From Spirochaetia bacterium (GTDB lineage Bacteria > Spirochaetota > Spirochaetia > CAKZLE01), in NCBI GenBank assembly GCA_021736385.1, contig JAIPFY010000034.1:1-34737 (forward strand): a stretch of DNA of 34,737 nt, in the 5' to 3' direction. Of this stretch, positions 9,201 to 17,475 are shown one piece after another (within the stretch, counting starts at the first letter, position 1; each line of letters starts with the position of its first letter). The notes beneath the pieces were generated by a model that made no database searches, was not told the origin of the DNA, and worked only from the letters and a program-made list of their open reading frames with translations. The position numbers and the translations under genes were made by a program.

Positions 9201-9802
9201 ATATATTCAGGTTCGATGAGTGATTTGATATCTTCGAATGAGATCTCCTCGACCTTCTGGATCTCATGGGAGGTCCTGAAGCCATCAAAGAAACTGAGGA
9301 AGGGGACCTGGGTCTTCAGGGTAGCCAGATGTGCGACAAGAGCCATATCCATGGTCTCCTGTATGGATGATGCAGCAGTCATGGCAAACCCGGTGTTTCG
9401 TGTGGACATCACATCCGAGTGATCACCGAAGATCGAGAGGGACTGTGCTGCAAGAGATCGTGCAGATACGTGGAATACGGTGGGAAGCATCTCACCGGCA
9501 ATCTTATGCATATTGGGGATCATGAGAAGCAGACCCTGAGATGCGGTAAAGGTAGTGGTCAAAGCACCACCGCTCAATGCGCCGTGTACAGCACCTGCTG
9601 CGCCGGCTTCAGACTGCATCTCGACGACATCGACTGTCTTGCCGAACACATTCTCTCTCCCGACACTCGACCAGGAATCTGTATATTCGCCCATCGGAGA
9701 AGATGGTGTGATAGGATAGATCGCTGCGACTTCGCTGAACGCATATGCGACATGCGCGGCCGCGGTATTCCCATCGATGGTAACCATTTGCTTATTGCCC
9801 AT
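6272..9802 (-). CDS. nifJ: Pyruvate:ferredoxin (flavodoxin) oxidoreductase
   Basis: A 1176-residue single-chain PFOR that converts pyruvate and CoA to acetyl-CoA and CO2 while reducing ferredoxin or flavodoxin. Domains in order: pyrimidine-binding domain with YPITPSSPMGEYTD near residue 30; gamma/CoA domain; two [4Fe-4S] motifs CIQCNQCVQACP near 690 and CQGCGVCVETCP near 745; a CAGCGE segment near 812 for the proximal cluster; and the thiamine diphosphate-binding GDGWAYDIGYSG...NTGGQ region near 970-1010. Length and all key motifs are standard. I chose ATG 9802 (MGNKQMVTIDGN) because GGAG lies about nine bases upstream; an earlier ATG at 9817 overlaps that site. Oxygen sensitivity of this class fits the adjacent ROS-defence cluster. 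Confidence 0.97.
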   Translation of the reverse strand: MGNKQMVTIDGNTAAAHVAYAFSEVAAIYPITPSSPMGEYTDSWSSVGRENVFGKTVDVVEMQSEAGAAGAVHGALSGGALTTTFTASQGLLLMIPNMHKIAGEMLPTVFHVSARSLAAQSLSIFGDHSDVMSTRNTGFAMTAASSIQETMDMALVAHLATLKTQVPFLSFFDGFRTSHEIQKVEEISFEDIKSLIEPEYIERFRARGMRPESPIIKVAAQNPDVYFQGRETVNKYYDAVPAVVQDYMNKVAEITGRQYHLFDYVGDPQAEKLIITMGSSCDTVDQTVRYLNKKGEKVGVIKVRLYRPFSVKDFVDAIPASVKKIAVLDRTKEPGAIGEPLYLDTVVALASAGRADIKVIGGRYGLSSKEFTPSDVNAVFEHLDGEGFHGFTVGINDDVTFKSIPVTKAINVAPADVKACMFWGLGSDGTVGANKNSIKIIGGNTDLNAQAYFVYDSKKSGGITTSHLRFGKSSVNMPWTITHADFAACHNPAYLGRYDMLGPLKEGGVFLLNSEIPTDEVFTHLTKEDQQIIIDRKIKFYNIDALKIAEAVGLRNRINTVMQAAFFKISGVLPEDEAIALIKDAIKKTFIKKGEDIVKMNWDAVDAAAAALEEVKVPASVGEAYVPVRLIREDADAFAKNIIEPIMHLKGDDIPVSQMSYDGTLPSGTAKLEKRGVAPRIPQWVYDNCIQCNQCVQACPHAAIRAKQIDPKDLEQAPETFTTLKSSTKNDRDLRFKIQIYPEDCQGCGVCVETCPSKNKALIFSTLEVERSQGEGENAVFFDALPNNVLDGIAESTVKGMQFKQPLFEFSGACAGCGETPYVKLVTQICGENMIVANATGCSSIYGGTFPTIPYCKRDDGRGPAWGNSLFEDNAEYGFGMRLAVESNRTLLNVKVKRILELGTTPELTAALNKSMELWDSVEEEAIVAQREVAQVIEPALIAAEGEEKEVLSKINELKDYFTDKKVWIFGGDGWAYDIGYSGVDHVVASGKNVNILVLDTEVYSNTGGQASKATPIGAVAKFANAGKQLGKKNMGFMCMSYGHVYVASVSMGANRNHTQKALMEAVAYDGPSIVFCYAPCINHGIDMQFSQVEEKRAVDAGYWPLYRFNPALEEGKRFSWDAKEPTADFQEFIKGERRYTALYKTNPDHAEELFQRAEDDAKKRMAFYKNIGKIM

Positions 9803-9946
9803 AATGAAACACTCCATTGATTAATTTGTATGTGTGTGGATATAACAAGGATAGTCAGGTACAAATACTCATATGAATACCTTGATCCTGCCAAATTCCA
9901 GCACCACAAGTATAGCGAAACAAATCAGAGATTACAACCTTTCGAT

Positions 9947-9975
9947 TTGCCAAACGGGGTATTCTCTTGTATAGT
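9947..9975 (+). promoter_or_regulatory. Promoter of the orphan ABC permease pair, predicting a leaderless mRNA
   Basis: TTGCCA (9947-9952) and TATAGT (9970-9975) each match the sigma-70 consensus at five of six positions and are exactly 17 bases apart. The ATG of the permease gene starts at 9983, seven bases after the -10 box, which is where transcription would normally begin. No Shine-Dalgarno site precedes this ATG. Transcription would therefore start at or within a base or two of the start codon. Confidence 0.65.
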
Positions 9976-9982
9976 TACAGAC

Positions 9983-10903
9983 ATGAAAGCCATCGTACTC
10001 AGTATCGGTAGTATACTGTTCTCAATCACGTTGATGATCGCCATCCTGGCGTCCCCATCTCTGTTCACACTCACTGATACAGGTCGGACTCTCACCCTCT
10101 CAGGGCCCATCAACATACTCAGGGGCTTCATCCAGGAGATCGGCTCTGAGGAGTTCTTCACCGTCTACTTCGGCACGACACCCCGGAGCCTCCTGACCAT
10201 CATCCCCTCCTATGCGATGACATCCCTGTCCTATCTGCTCACATCAACAGTGATCAGCATGATCTTCGGCCTGGCTCTGGGCCTGTGGTACGGGACTCAT
10301 CCCCGGAAAAGAGGGCTCGGGGTGTTCACAGCCCTGAGCGCCATACCCGATTTCATCCTGATCCTCCTCCTCGAGATGGTAGCGGTCTTCAGTTATCAGC
10401 GCTTCGGGGTACGTATCGCCTACCTGAACTACTCTTCTACCGATCACATGCTCACCATCCCGCTGTTCACCATGGTGGTCATCTCCATGGCCTATGTGGC
10501 ACGGACGACAGCCCGCCATACGATGGAAATCACGGCTGAGGACTATATTCAGTATGCGAAGGCAAAAGGACTGCCGAGAACCACCATCATATTCAGGCAT
10601 ATCCTCACCGGTGTGCTCCAGAGGTTCAAAGGCGACCTCCATAAACTGATCTCTATCATCGCCGGTACGCTCTTCATCACAGAACGGATGTTCAGCATAC
10701 CGGGACTGACCCGGCTGCTCTTCGCCTACGGCTTCAACCTGGAGTATAATGCCTACTACGGATTGCGTGACTACTCGGTCAACTTTCGTATCACTCTGAC
10801 ATCCATCGTCCTCATCGGAGCAGCAGTATCGGTGTTGTATCTGACTTCTCGTATCCTCATCAGTATCACCCTGAGGGCCTGTACCTATGAACGATTCACC
10901 TGA
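9983..10903 (+). CDS. ABC transporter permease, DppB/OppB-like (orphan pair, first subunit)
   Basis: A 306-residue inner-membrane protein of the binding-protein-dependent permease family. It has an N-terminal membrane segment, then TMs around 60-300 and a cytoplasmic coupling (EAA-like) loop with DYIQYAKAKGLPRTTIIFRH, matching the DYI..ARAKG...RHALRN signature of DppB proteins, although the LRNALLP part is replaced by LTGVLQRF. Start ATG 9983 follows the promoter directly; a longer open frame to 9830 lacks start signals. It overlaps the next permease gene by 17 bases. No ATPase or substrate-binding gene accompanies the pair; the dipeptide operon that faces it could provide those parts, which is inference. 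Confidence 0.8.
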   Translation: MKAIVLSIGSILFSITLMIAILASPSLFTLTDTGRTLTLSGPINILRGFIQEIGSEEFFTVYFGTTPRSLLTIIPSYAMTSLSYLLTSTVISMIFGLALGLWYGTHPRKRGLGVFTALSAIPDFILILLLEMVAVFSYQRFGVRIAYLNYSSTDHMLTIPLFTMVVISMAYVARTTARHTMEITAEDYIQYAKAKGLPRTTIIFRHILTGVLQRFKGDLHKLISIIAGTLFITERMFSIPGLTRLLFAYGFNLEYNAYYGLRDYSVNFRITLTSIVLIGAAVSVLYLTSRILISITLRACTYERFT

Positions 10904-11804
10904 GGCCAGACCACGCCGCATCATGCTGGCGATCCTGCTCTTCTGGATCGCCTTGGCTCTTCTGGGGCCGCTTCTGGCTCCCTACGACTTTGATGAATCT
11001 GAGAACCTGATCGTCACCAGGACCGAGGAAGGGAGGGTCCTGCACTACTCCCCGCACCCACCCTCGAAGCGGCACCTGCTTGGTACCGATGCCTATGGCT
11101 ATGACCTGCTCACTTCGCTGCTCTATGGAGCACGCTACACCATCGGCGTCACGTTGGCGACAGCTCTGCTCAGGACCGTGCTGGGCTTCCTGATCGGATA
11201 CCATCAATCTCACAGGGGAGCACTGCCGGGAAGACGGTTCTCGATCTTCATCGGTCTTCCATCCTTCATCATCATCTATGTGCTGGTATTTGGGTTCATC
11301 TTCAATCCTGATGCCTCGCCGCTGGTGATCGCTTCCATTCAGACCATCCTGTTCGTCATCTTCGGTCTCTCAGCAGCCATCGGGGTCTTTCGTGAGAAGA
11401 TCACCCTGTTATCGACCTCGCCGTTCATCGAGGCGGCAGCAAGCTGTGGAGGCAGCAGATACTGGATCCTCAAAAGACACTATCTGCCGCATCTTGCAGA
11501 GGATATATCGATCCTCTTCTCACAGGAGATCATCTCCACACTGACACTGATCGGTCAGCTTGGCATCTTCTCGGTCTTTATCGGGGGGACCCAGCTGACC
11601 ACTCACCCGCTGGAACTGATCTCGATCACCAGAGAGTGGGGAGGTCTTATCGGACAGGGTATGGGAAAGATAGCATCCCCCTTCTGGTGGATCACCATAT
11701 TCCCTCTTTCCGCATACCTGCTGCTGTTCGCCTCAGTCTATGCAGGTACGCAGGTACTCGAGCAGCACGCGAGGAAGACGTTCGTGAAGGCTTCGAACCT
11801 GTAG
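10887..11804 (+). CDS. ABC transporter permease, DppC/OppC-like (orphan pair, second subunit)
   Basis: A 305-residue membrane protein. The N-terminal segment LLGPLLAPYDF followed by HLLGTDAYGYDLLTSLLYGARYTI is the OppC_N/DppC signature, and the EAA loop reads FIEAAASCGGSRYWILKRHYLPHL, complete including LP. Compared with DppC at 13800-14684, the region between these (ENLIVTRTEEGRVLHYSPHPPSKR) is different and longer. The start codon lies 17 bases inside the previous gene, so translation is coupled. Its TAG stop is only two bases from the dppF stop on the other strand, with no terminator between. The substrate is unknown. Confidence 0.82.
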   Translation: MNDSPEARPRRIMLAILLFWIALALLGPLLAPYDFDESENLIVTRTEEGRVLHYSPHPPSKRHLLGTDAYGYDLLTSLLYGARYTIGVTLATALLRTVLGFLIGYHQSHRGALPGRRFSIFIGLPSFIIIYVLVFGFIFNPDASPLVIASIQTILFVIFGLSAAIGVFREKITLLSTSPFIEAAASCGGSRYWILKRHYLPHLAEDISILFSQEIISTLTLIGQLGIFSVFIGGTQLTTHPLELISITREWGGLIGQGMGKIASPFWWITIFPLSAYLLLFASVYAGTQVLEQHARKTFVKASNL

Positions 11805-11806
11805 CG

Positions 11807-12778
11807 CTATACCACCCAGCAGGCTACCGAATGACCGGGTGAGATCTCACGAAGAGGCGGGTACTGCTCACGACACCTTGGTTCAGCATAGGGGCAGCGT
11901 GGATGGAAGTGACAGCCTGTCGGGGGATGGATCGGAGAGGGGACATCTCCCATGACGATCTGCTTCTTACCTTTTCTCGCACGTGGATCGGTCACCGGGA
12001 AGGCTTCGAACAGTGCCTTCGTATAGGGATGCACATGCTGGTTCACCAGCTCATCCTTACTGGCTATCTCCACGACTCGTCCCAGATACATGACCAGGAT
12101 TCGCGTAGCGATGAACTCCACTACCGCCAGATCATGAGAGATGAACATATAGGTGAACCCGTGACGGACCTGAAGATCGAGCAGCAGGTTCAGGATCTGA
12201 GCCTGTACCGACACATCCAGAGCAGAGACCGCTTCATCACAGACGATGAACTCGGGACCGAGGGCCAGTGCACGGGCAATACCGATGCGCTGTCGCTGTC
12301 CGCCGGAGAACTGATGAGGATACCGCCGCTTGAATTTGGGATTCAGTCCCACTTCATCCATCAGATGGTCTATCCTGGTGATCTGCTCAGCCGGGGTACC
12401 CGCATTATGGATACGCAGAGGCTGACCAATGATCTGAGCGACCTTCTTACGGGGGTTGAGCGATGAGTAGGGATCCTGAAAGATCATCTGGATGTTCTTG
12501 GTCATCTCTTTCATATCGACCCTGCCCATGGCAAAGAGGTCTTCTCCACGGTAGAGCACCTGACCTGAGGTCTTCTCCTGCAGTCGCAGGACCGTCTTAC
12601 CCAGAGTCGATTTCCCACAGCCGGACTCACCCACGATACCAAGGATCTCTCCTTCGCAGATATCAAGGGATACACCATCTACCGCTTTCAGCAGGGCTTT
12701 ATCCTCTCTGGCACCCTGGGCACGAACCTCAAAGTGCTTTGCAAGGTCTTTTACTTCTATTAACTTCGTATCACTCAC
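11807..12778 (-). CDS. dppF: Peptide ABC transporter ATP-binding protein, DppF/OppF type
   Basis: A 323-residue cytoplasmic ATPase subunit. Walker A GESGCGKS is near residue 51, the ABC signature FSGGQRQRIGIARAL near 160, Walker B FIVCDEAVSALD after it, and the C-terminal oligopeptide/dipeptide extension (PIHPPTGCHFHPRCPYAEPRC) carries the family's Cys cluster. The start is a GTG at 12778 whose last bases overlap the dppD TGA (GTGA), implying translational coupling. It is the last gene of the operon that begins with the binding protein at 17441. Confidence 0.95.
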   Translation of the reverse strand: MSDTKLIEVKDLAKHFEVRAQGAREDKALLKAVDGVSLDICEGEILGIVGESGCGKSTLGKTVLRLQEKTSGQVLYRGEDLFAMGRVDMKEMTKNIQMIFQDPYSSLNPRKKVAQIIGQPLRIHNAGTPAEQITRIDHLMDEVGLNPKFKRRYPHQFSGGQRQRIGIARALALGPEFIVCDEAVSALDVSVQAQILNLLLDLQVRHGFTYMFISHDLAVVEFIATRILVMYLGRVVEIASKDELVNQHVHPYTKALFEAFPVTDPRARKGKKQIVMGDVPSPIHPPTGCHFHPRCPYAEPRCREQYPPLREISPGHSVACWVV

Positions 12779-13797
12779 TTTGCTATGATCTCCTCGACTG
12801 CCTTGTGATTATGACACCAGACAGAGTGTTCTTCAGTGATGACCGTCTCTCCCGGGAACTCTTTGCTGCAGATCGGCAGAGCGAAGGTGCATCTGTTACA
12901 GAACGGACACCCCTCACCGATCGTCAGCAGATCCGGGACTGTCCCGTCGATCGCCTCAAGCCGCCGTGCACCCTTGTACTTCTGATTGGACGGCAGAGAG
13001 TTGAGCAGACCGAGTGTATAGGGATGGCGGGGTTCTTCGAAGATGGAGAACACATCCGCCTCCTCAACCTTCCGTCCGGCATACATGACCGCCACCCGGT
13101 CTGCCATCTCGGCGACGACTCCCATATCATGGGTGATGAGCAGGATCGACATATTCACTTTTGATTTCAGGTCGTTGAGCAGATCGAGGATCTGCGCCTG
13201 TATGGTCACATCAAGGGCCGTGGTGGGCTCATCAGCGATCATCAGCCCCGGTTCAGGGGATGCGAGGGCCATGGCGATCATGGCTCGCTGTCTCATTCCC
13301 CCCGAGAGCTGGTGAGGATAGCTGTGGACACGAGTCTCTGGAGAGGGGATCTTCACCAGATCGAGCAGGTGGACCGCACGCTTGAGCCCCTCCTGCTTTG
13401 AGATCTTCTGATGCGTCATGAACACATCGGCTATCTGAGAACCGATGGTGAACACAGGGTTCAAGGCCGTCATCGGCTCCTGAAAGATCATGGAGATCTG
13501 AGTCCCCCGCAGGGCTTCTATCTCATGCATGGGCAGAGTGAGCAGATCCCTTCCCTTGAAGTTGATCGACCCGCTGACCACCTCACCCGGCGGCATGGGA
13601 TTGAGTTGATTGATCGCATGGGCTGTCACTGATTTCCCGCAGCCTGACTCCCCGACCAGGGTCAGGGTCTCGCCCTCTCTGATCGTCAGGGAGAGATCAC
13701 GTACAGCTTTCACTACTCCCCGCTGGATGTTGAAGGAAAAATTCAGATGCTCCATGGACAGCAGCACCTTGTTCGTATTCTTCGTCGTATCTTTCAT
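12775..13797 (-). CDS. dppD: Peptide ABC transporter ATP-binding protein, DppD/OppD type
   Basis: A 340-residue ATPase subunit. Walker A GESGCGKS is at residues 49-56, the signature LSGGMRQRAMIAMAL near 157, Walker B LMIADEPTTALD follows, and the C-terminal domain has the family's cysteine set (GCPFCNRCTFALPIC). The frame stays open upstream to 13953, but that extension lies inside dppC and reads as non-homologous residues, so the ATG at 13797, two bases after the dppC stop, is the start. DppD and DppF form the nucleotide-binding heterodimer of the importer. Confidence 0.95.
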   Translation of the reverse strand: MKDTTKNTNKVLLSMEHLNFSFNIQRGVVKAVRDLSLTIREGETLTLVGESGCGKSVTAHAINQLNPMPPGEVVSGSINFKGRDLLTLPMHEIEALRGTQISMIFQEPMTALNPVFTIGSQIADVFMTHQKISKQEGLKRAVHLLDLVKIPSPETRVHSYPHQLSGGMRQRAMIAMALASPEPGLMIADEPTTALDVTIQAQILDLLNDLKSKVNMSILLITHDMGVVAEMADRVAVMYAGRKVEEADVFSIFEEPRHPYTLGLLNSLPSNQKYKGARRLEAIDGTVPDLLTIGEGCPFCNRCTFALPICSKEFPGETVITEEHSVWCHNHKAVEEIIAK

Positions 13798-13799
13798 AG

Positions 13800-14684
13800 T
13801 TAACTTCTCATCTTTGGATCGAGGATGTCCCGCAGTCCATCTCCAAAGAGATTGAACCCGAGCACTGCCAGCAGGATAGCGATACCCGGCAGGGTAACGA
13901 TCCACCAGGCATTGGTGATGAACTCCTTGGAGCTTGCGATCATCAATCCCCACTCAGGCGTCGGAGGTTGTGCTCCGAGACCGAGAAAGGAGAGACCTGC
14001 AGAACTGAGGATCGCTTCCCCGACACCGAGCGTGGTCTGTACGATCGTGGCAGACAGACAGTTCGGGAGGATCGTCCGGAACATCAGTTCAAGGTTGGAA
14101 GCCCCCAGAGCACGCTCTGCGATGACATAATCATTCTCCTTCTCAGCAAGGACAGAGGCTCTGACAAGACGTGCATACTTGGGCACCTGTGATATCCCGA
14201 TAGCGATCATCGCATTCGTCAGCGACGGTCCGAGGATCGACACGATGACGATCGTCAGCAGGATGTAGGGAAAGGCCAGCATGATATCTATGACCCTCAT
14301 GACGATCTTATCGAGGATCCCGCCGTAGTACGCCGATACGACACCGATGATCAGGCCGAAGAACAGTGATATGCCGACAGAGACGATCCCTATGACCATG
14401 GAGATCCTGGCTCCGTAGATGAGACGGGAGAGCATGTCCCTGCCCAGATCATCAGTCCCCAGGATATACCCATCGGTCATGGGAGGGATCTTCCGTGCCT
14501 CGATCAGCTGATCAAGAGGATCCTGAGGAGCTACCAGCGGTGCGAAGAGCGCCAGCAGGATAAAGAAGATGATGATACCGAGCCCCGTCATGGCGCCCCG
14601 GTTCTTTTTCAGATTATACCAGGTCTCTCTCCAGGGACCGGGTTCTTGTATCTCAAGCAGTTCCAGCTGTGTATGTTCACTCAA
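13800..14684 (-). CDS. dppC: Peptide ABC transporter permease, DppC type
   Basis: A 294-residue membrane subunit. It has the OppC_N-type start (LALFAPLVAPQDP), the GTDDLGRDMLSRLIYGARIS motif, about six membrane spans, and an EAA loop (VIAERALGASNLELMFRTILPNCL). The last residues GLRDILDPKMRS are typical of DppC. It lies 10 bases after dppB and 2 bases before dppD. Together with DppB it makes the membrane channel for peptides delivered by the lipoprotein encoded at the operon's head. Confidence 0.95.
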   Translation of the reverse strand: MSEHTQLELLEIQEPGPWRETWYNLKKNRGAMTGLGIIIFFILLALFAPLVAPQDPLDQLIEARKIPPMTDGYILGTDDLGRDMLSRLIYGARISMVIGIVSVGISLFFGLIIGVVSAYYGGILDKIVMRVIDIMLAFPYILLTIVIVSILGPSLTNAMIAIGISQVPKYARLVRASVLAEKENDYVIAERALGASNLELMFRTILPNCLSATIVQTTLGVGEAILSSAGLSFLGLGAQPPTPEWGLMIASSKEFITNAWWIVTLPGIAILLAVLGFNLFGDGLRDILDPKMRS

Positions 14685-14694
14685 ACCGTTCCCC

Positions 14695-15711
14695 CTATTG
14701 CATGCGGATTCTTGGATTGATCACTGAGTAGAGGATATCTACGACCAGATTGATCAACACGAAGAATGTCGAGATGAAGATGATACCACCCTGCACTGCA
14801 GGATAGTCTCGTGCCCCGATGGCTACATAGATCCATTTACCGATACCGGGCCAGGAGAAGACCGTCTCAGTGAGGATCGCACCGGAGAGAAGCAGACCGA
14901 ACTGCAGTCCGATGACCGTCACGACAGGCAACAGCGCATTTCGCAGAGCGTATCGATAGACCACTCTCCGTTCCCTGATTCCCGCAGACCGTGCTGTCTT
15001 GATGTAATCCTGCTGCAGCACTTCGAGCATGCTGCTTCGCGTGGTCCTTGCGATGATAGCCAGAGGGATCGTCCCCAGAGCGATCGTCGGAAGGATCAGA
15101 TGCTGGAAGGCAGATACCAGATACTTCGGGGTGCCTTCGGTGATCCAGAGGATCATCCCGTCGATGATATAGAAGTTGGTGATCGGTTCGAAGTAATATC
15201 GTACATTCATTCGGCCGCCGGTAGGTAGCAGGTCAAGCCAAACGGAAAATATCATGATAAGTACCAGTCCAAGCCAGAACACGGGCATGGAGACCCCGAC
15301 AAGGGCACCTCCCATAGTGGTGTAATCGACCCATGAGTTCCTCTTTCGTGCTGAGGTCACCCCGAGGATGATACCGACGATAGAGGCGAAGAGCATGGCC
15401 CAGATGGCAAGTTCGATGGTAGCGGGAAATCGTTCTGAGATCTCATCCTTGATCTTCTGACCTGATGTGATGGATTCACCAAGGTCCAACCGTACTACTC
15501 GTGAGAGATAGAGTCCGTACTGCTGGATCAGGGGCTTGTCGAGGCCGAGTTCCTGTCTGATCTGTTCGATCTGGGCTGCGTTGGCACGCTCCCCAAGCAT
15601 GACTCGTGCAGGATCACCAGGGGCAAGGGCTATCATAAAAAAGACCAGCGTCACTACGCCGAATAGTGTCGGGATCAGAAGCCCCAGTCGTTTTAAAATG
15701 TGCTTTAGCAT
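14695..15711 (-). CDS. dppB: Peptide ABC transporter permease, DppB type
   Basis: A 338-residue membrane subunit starting MLKHILKRLGLLIPTLFGV, the classical DppB first helix. It contains LAPGDPARVMLGERA, a periplasmic loop, and the EAA loop DYIKTARSAGIRERRVVYRYALRNALLPV near residue 240. It ends with the NLVVDILYSVINPRIRMQ signature of the family. It is separated from the binding-protein gene by 77 bases holding two hairpins, while the downstream genes are spaced at 10 bases or less. Confidence 0.95.
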   Translation of the reverse strand: MLKHILKRLGLLIPTLFGVVTLVFFMIALAPGDPARVMLGERANAAQIEQIRQELGLDKPLIQQYGLYLSRVVRLDLGESITSGQKIKDEISERFPATIELAIWAMLFASIVGIILGVTSARKRNSWVDYTTMGGALVGVSMPVFWLGLVLIMIFSVWLDLLPTGGRMNVRYYFEPITNFYIIDGMILWITEGTPKYLVSAFQHLILPTIALGTIPLAIIARTTRSSMLEVLQQDYIKTARSAGIRERRVVYRYALRNALLPVVTVIGLQFGLLLSGAILTETVFSWPGIGKWIYVAIGARDYPAVQGGIIFISTFFVLINLVVDILYSVINPRIRMQ

Positions 15712-15736
15712 ATGTCCACCGTATATATAATAGATA

Positions 15737-15787
15737 GCACAGCCACTCGTTCAAGTGGCTGTGCATACATGAAATTCGCTAGCGAAT
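15737..15787 (-). repeat. Two hairpins between the binding-protein and permease genes
   Basis: GCACAGCCACT (15737-15747) pairs perfectly with AGTGGCTGTGC (15754-15764) around a six-base loop. A perfect 14-base palindrome, ATTCGCTAGCGAAT, lies at 15774-15787 directly behind the dppA stop. Neither is followed by a clean T-run on the minus strand. Such stems between a binding-protein gene and its permease genes commonly protect the upstream message from 3' decay or cause partial termination, raising the binding protein over the channel. Confidence 0.75.
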
Positions 15788-15788
15788 A

Positions 15789-17441
15789 TTAATCTTGCAG
15801 CCAAACATGCTTGAACACACGTTTACCGGTAGGATAAATAACAAAATCATTGACATAGTTCTTCGCAGGGATGGTCACGACTGAGTGTGCGATGGGAACC
15901 CAGGGTGCTTCCTCATGGAAGACTTCCTGTGCCTCTCGATACAATCGGTCTCTGACATCCTGGTCAGCTGTCTGTTTTGCCTGGCTGCACAGTTCTGTGA
16001 ACTCTGCGTTCTTCCACATGGCGATGTTACCTGCAGGCGGGATCGCTGCCGGTTCTGAGAGGAGGACCCAGAGGAAGTTGTCAGGGTCACCGTTATCTCC
16101 GGTCCATCCCAACATGGCTGCCTGGTGTTCACCCTGATCAGTCTTATCCAGGTAGGTACCCCACTCGTAGGACACGATCTCTGCATTGATGTTCACTTTC
16201 TTGAGCTGATCCTGCATGATCTCTGCGATCTTTCGTGCATTCGGGTTGTACGGTCTTGCCACAGGCATAGCCCACAGTTCCATATCGAACCCATCAGGAT
16301 AGCCGGCTTCTGCCAGCAGAGCAGCTGCTTTCTCCGGGCTGTATTCATATGCTTCGATGTCATCATTATATGACCACATCGTAGGAGGCAGCGGGTTCTT
16401 GGCGACCTGTCCAGCTTCCCCGTAGACACCATCGATGATAGCCTGGTTGTCAATGGCATAGTTCATAGCCTGACGAACGAGTTTGTTGTCAAAGGGTTTC
16501 TTCTGGGTGTTCAGGGCAAGGTATCCCACGTTGAGTCCTGCCTGCTGGATGACCTGTACATCAGGATCAGCCTTCATGGCTGCGATATCTTCTGTCGATG
16601 GGAAATCGATCAGGTCGACTTCGCCCTTCTGCAGAGCAAGCCATCGTGAAGTCGCATCAGGGATCACTTTCAGGATCAGTCGGTCAAGATACACCGGTCC
16701 GTCCCAGTATGCATCATTTCTCTCGAAGACGATCTGTGAATCCTTTGCCCAGGAGACGAACTTGAATGCGCCGGTCCCGACAGGATTGTTCTTGAAATCA
16801 TCACCGTATTTCTCTACCGCTGTTGGAGAGACGATCGATGCGAAATCCATGGCGAGGTTCGCGATGAATGGAGCTTCGACTTTCTTCAGCATGAACTTGA
16901 CGGTATAGTCATCGACAGCGACCACGGAATCCACGATGTTATCCATATCCATATAGCCCCAGTATTTCCAGGGTCCCTGTGCATAGTAGGGATGATCTTC
17001 TATGAACTGTCTCTCGAAGGAGAATACCACTGCCTCAGCATTGAAGGGAGTGCCGTCATGGAAGGTCACACCCTTTCGCAGGGAGAAGGTATACTCCAGA
17101 CCATCATCTGAGACTTCCCAGCTGGTAGCCAGTGCAGGTTTGACTGCAGTCTGACCCGGGACGAATTCAACAAGCGTATCGAACACTGCTGTCGAACCAT
17201 AGAAGGATTCACCATCGGTCTCACGACCGGGGTCAAGTCCTACCGAGTCGCCTGAACGACCGAAGACCAGGACTCCTCCCATCTTATCATCTACGACTGG
17301 TGCAGCGGGTTCCGCTGCTGCTGTCTCTGTCTTCTCAGCTGGTGCAGCCTGTGCTGCCGGTTCTTCTGCTTTCGAACAACCAGCAAGTACCAGGGCCATT
17401 GCCAGTAGAACAGTTACGATCAGTAATCCGGTTCTTTTCAT
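15789..17441 (-). CDS. dppA: Peptide-binding lipoprotein of the ABC importer (SBP family 5)
   Basis: A 550-residue extracytoplasmic binding protein. Residues 1-22 form a lipoprotein signal (basic MKR, hydrophobic core, lipobox LAGC with Cys22), followed by an Ala/Glu/Pro-rich linker to about residue 50. The mature protein has the SBP_bac_5 hallmarks: a PALATSWEVSDDGLEYTFSLRKGVTFHDGTPFNAEAVVFSFER block near 100-140 and KKPFDNKLVRQAMNYAID near 310. The start is ATG 17441 with GAGGAG upstream; the longer frame to 17477 precedes the ribosome site. It is first in the operon and probably the most highly expressed. Specificity (dipeptide, oligopeptide or other) cannot be read from sequence alone. 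Confidence 0.93.
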   Translation of the reverse strand: MKRTGLLIVTVLLAMALVLAGCSKAEEPAAQAAPAEKTETAAAEPAAPVVDDKMGGVLVFGRSGDSVGLDPGRETDGESFYGSTAVFDTLVEFVPGQTAVKPALATSWEVSDDGLEYTFSLRKGVTFHDGTPFNAEAVVFSFERQFIEDHPYYAQGPWKYWGYMDMDNIVDSVVAVDDYTVKFMLKKVEAPFIANLAMDFASIVSPTAVEKYGDDFKNNPVGTGAFKFVSWAKDSQIVFERNDAYWDGPVYLDRLILKVIPDATSRWLALQKGEVDLIDFPSTEDIAAMKADPDVQVIQQAGLNVGYLALNTQKKPFDNKLVRQAMNYAIDNQAIIDGVYGEAGQVAKNPLPPTMWSYNDDIEAYEYSPEKAAALLAEAGYPDGFDMELWAMPVARPYNPNARKIAEIMQDQLKKVNINAEIVSYEWGTYLDKTDQGEHQAAMLGWTGDNGDPDNFLWVLLSEPAAIPPAGNIAMWKNAEFTELCSQAKQTADQDVRDRLYREAQEVFHEEAPWVPIAHSVVTIPAKNYVNDFVIYPTGKRVFKHVWLQD

Positions 17442-17475
17442 GAAACACTCCTCATTTTTTTCTACAATAACCTTC

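Noticed and set aside
9864-9880. Imperfect palindrome centred on CATATG before PFOR, as a regulator site
   Set aside because: Only 12 of 16 positions are symmetric, it is not a known Rex or Fnr site, and no clear PFOR promoter could be placed relative to it.
13798-13953. N-terminal extension of dppD by 52 residues
   Set aside because: It lies inside dppC, is unlike any DppD, and the ATG at 13797 sits two bases after the dppC stop.
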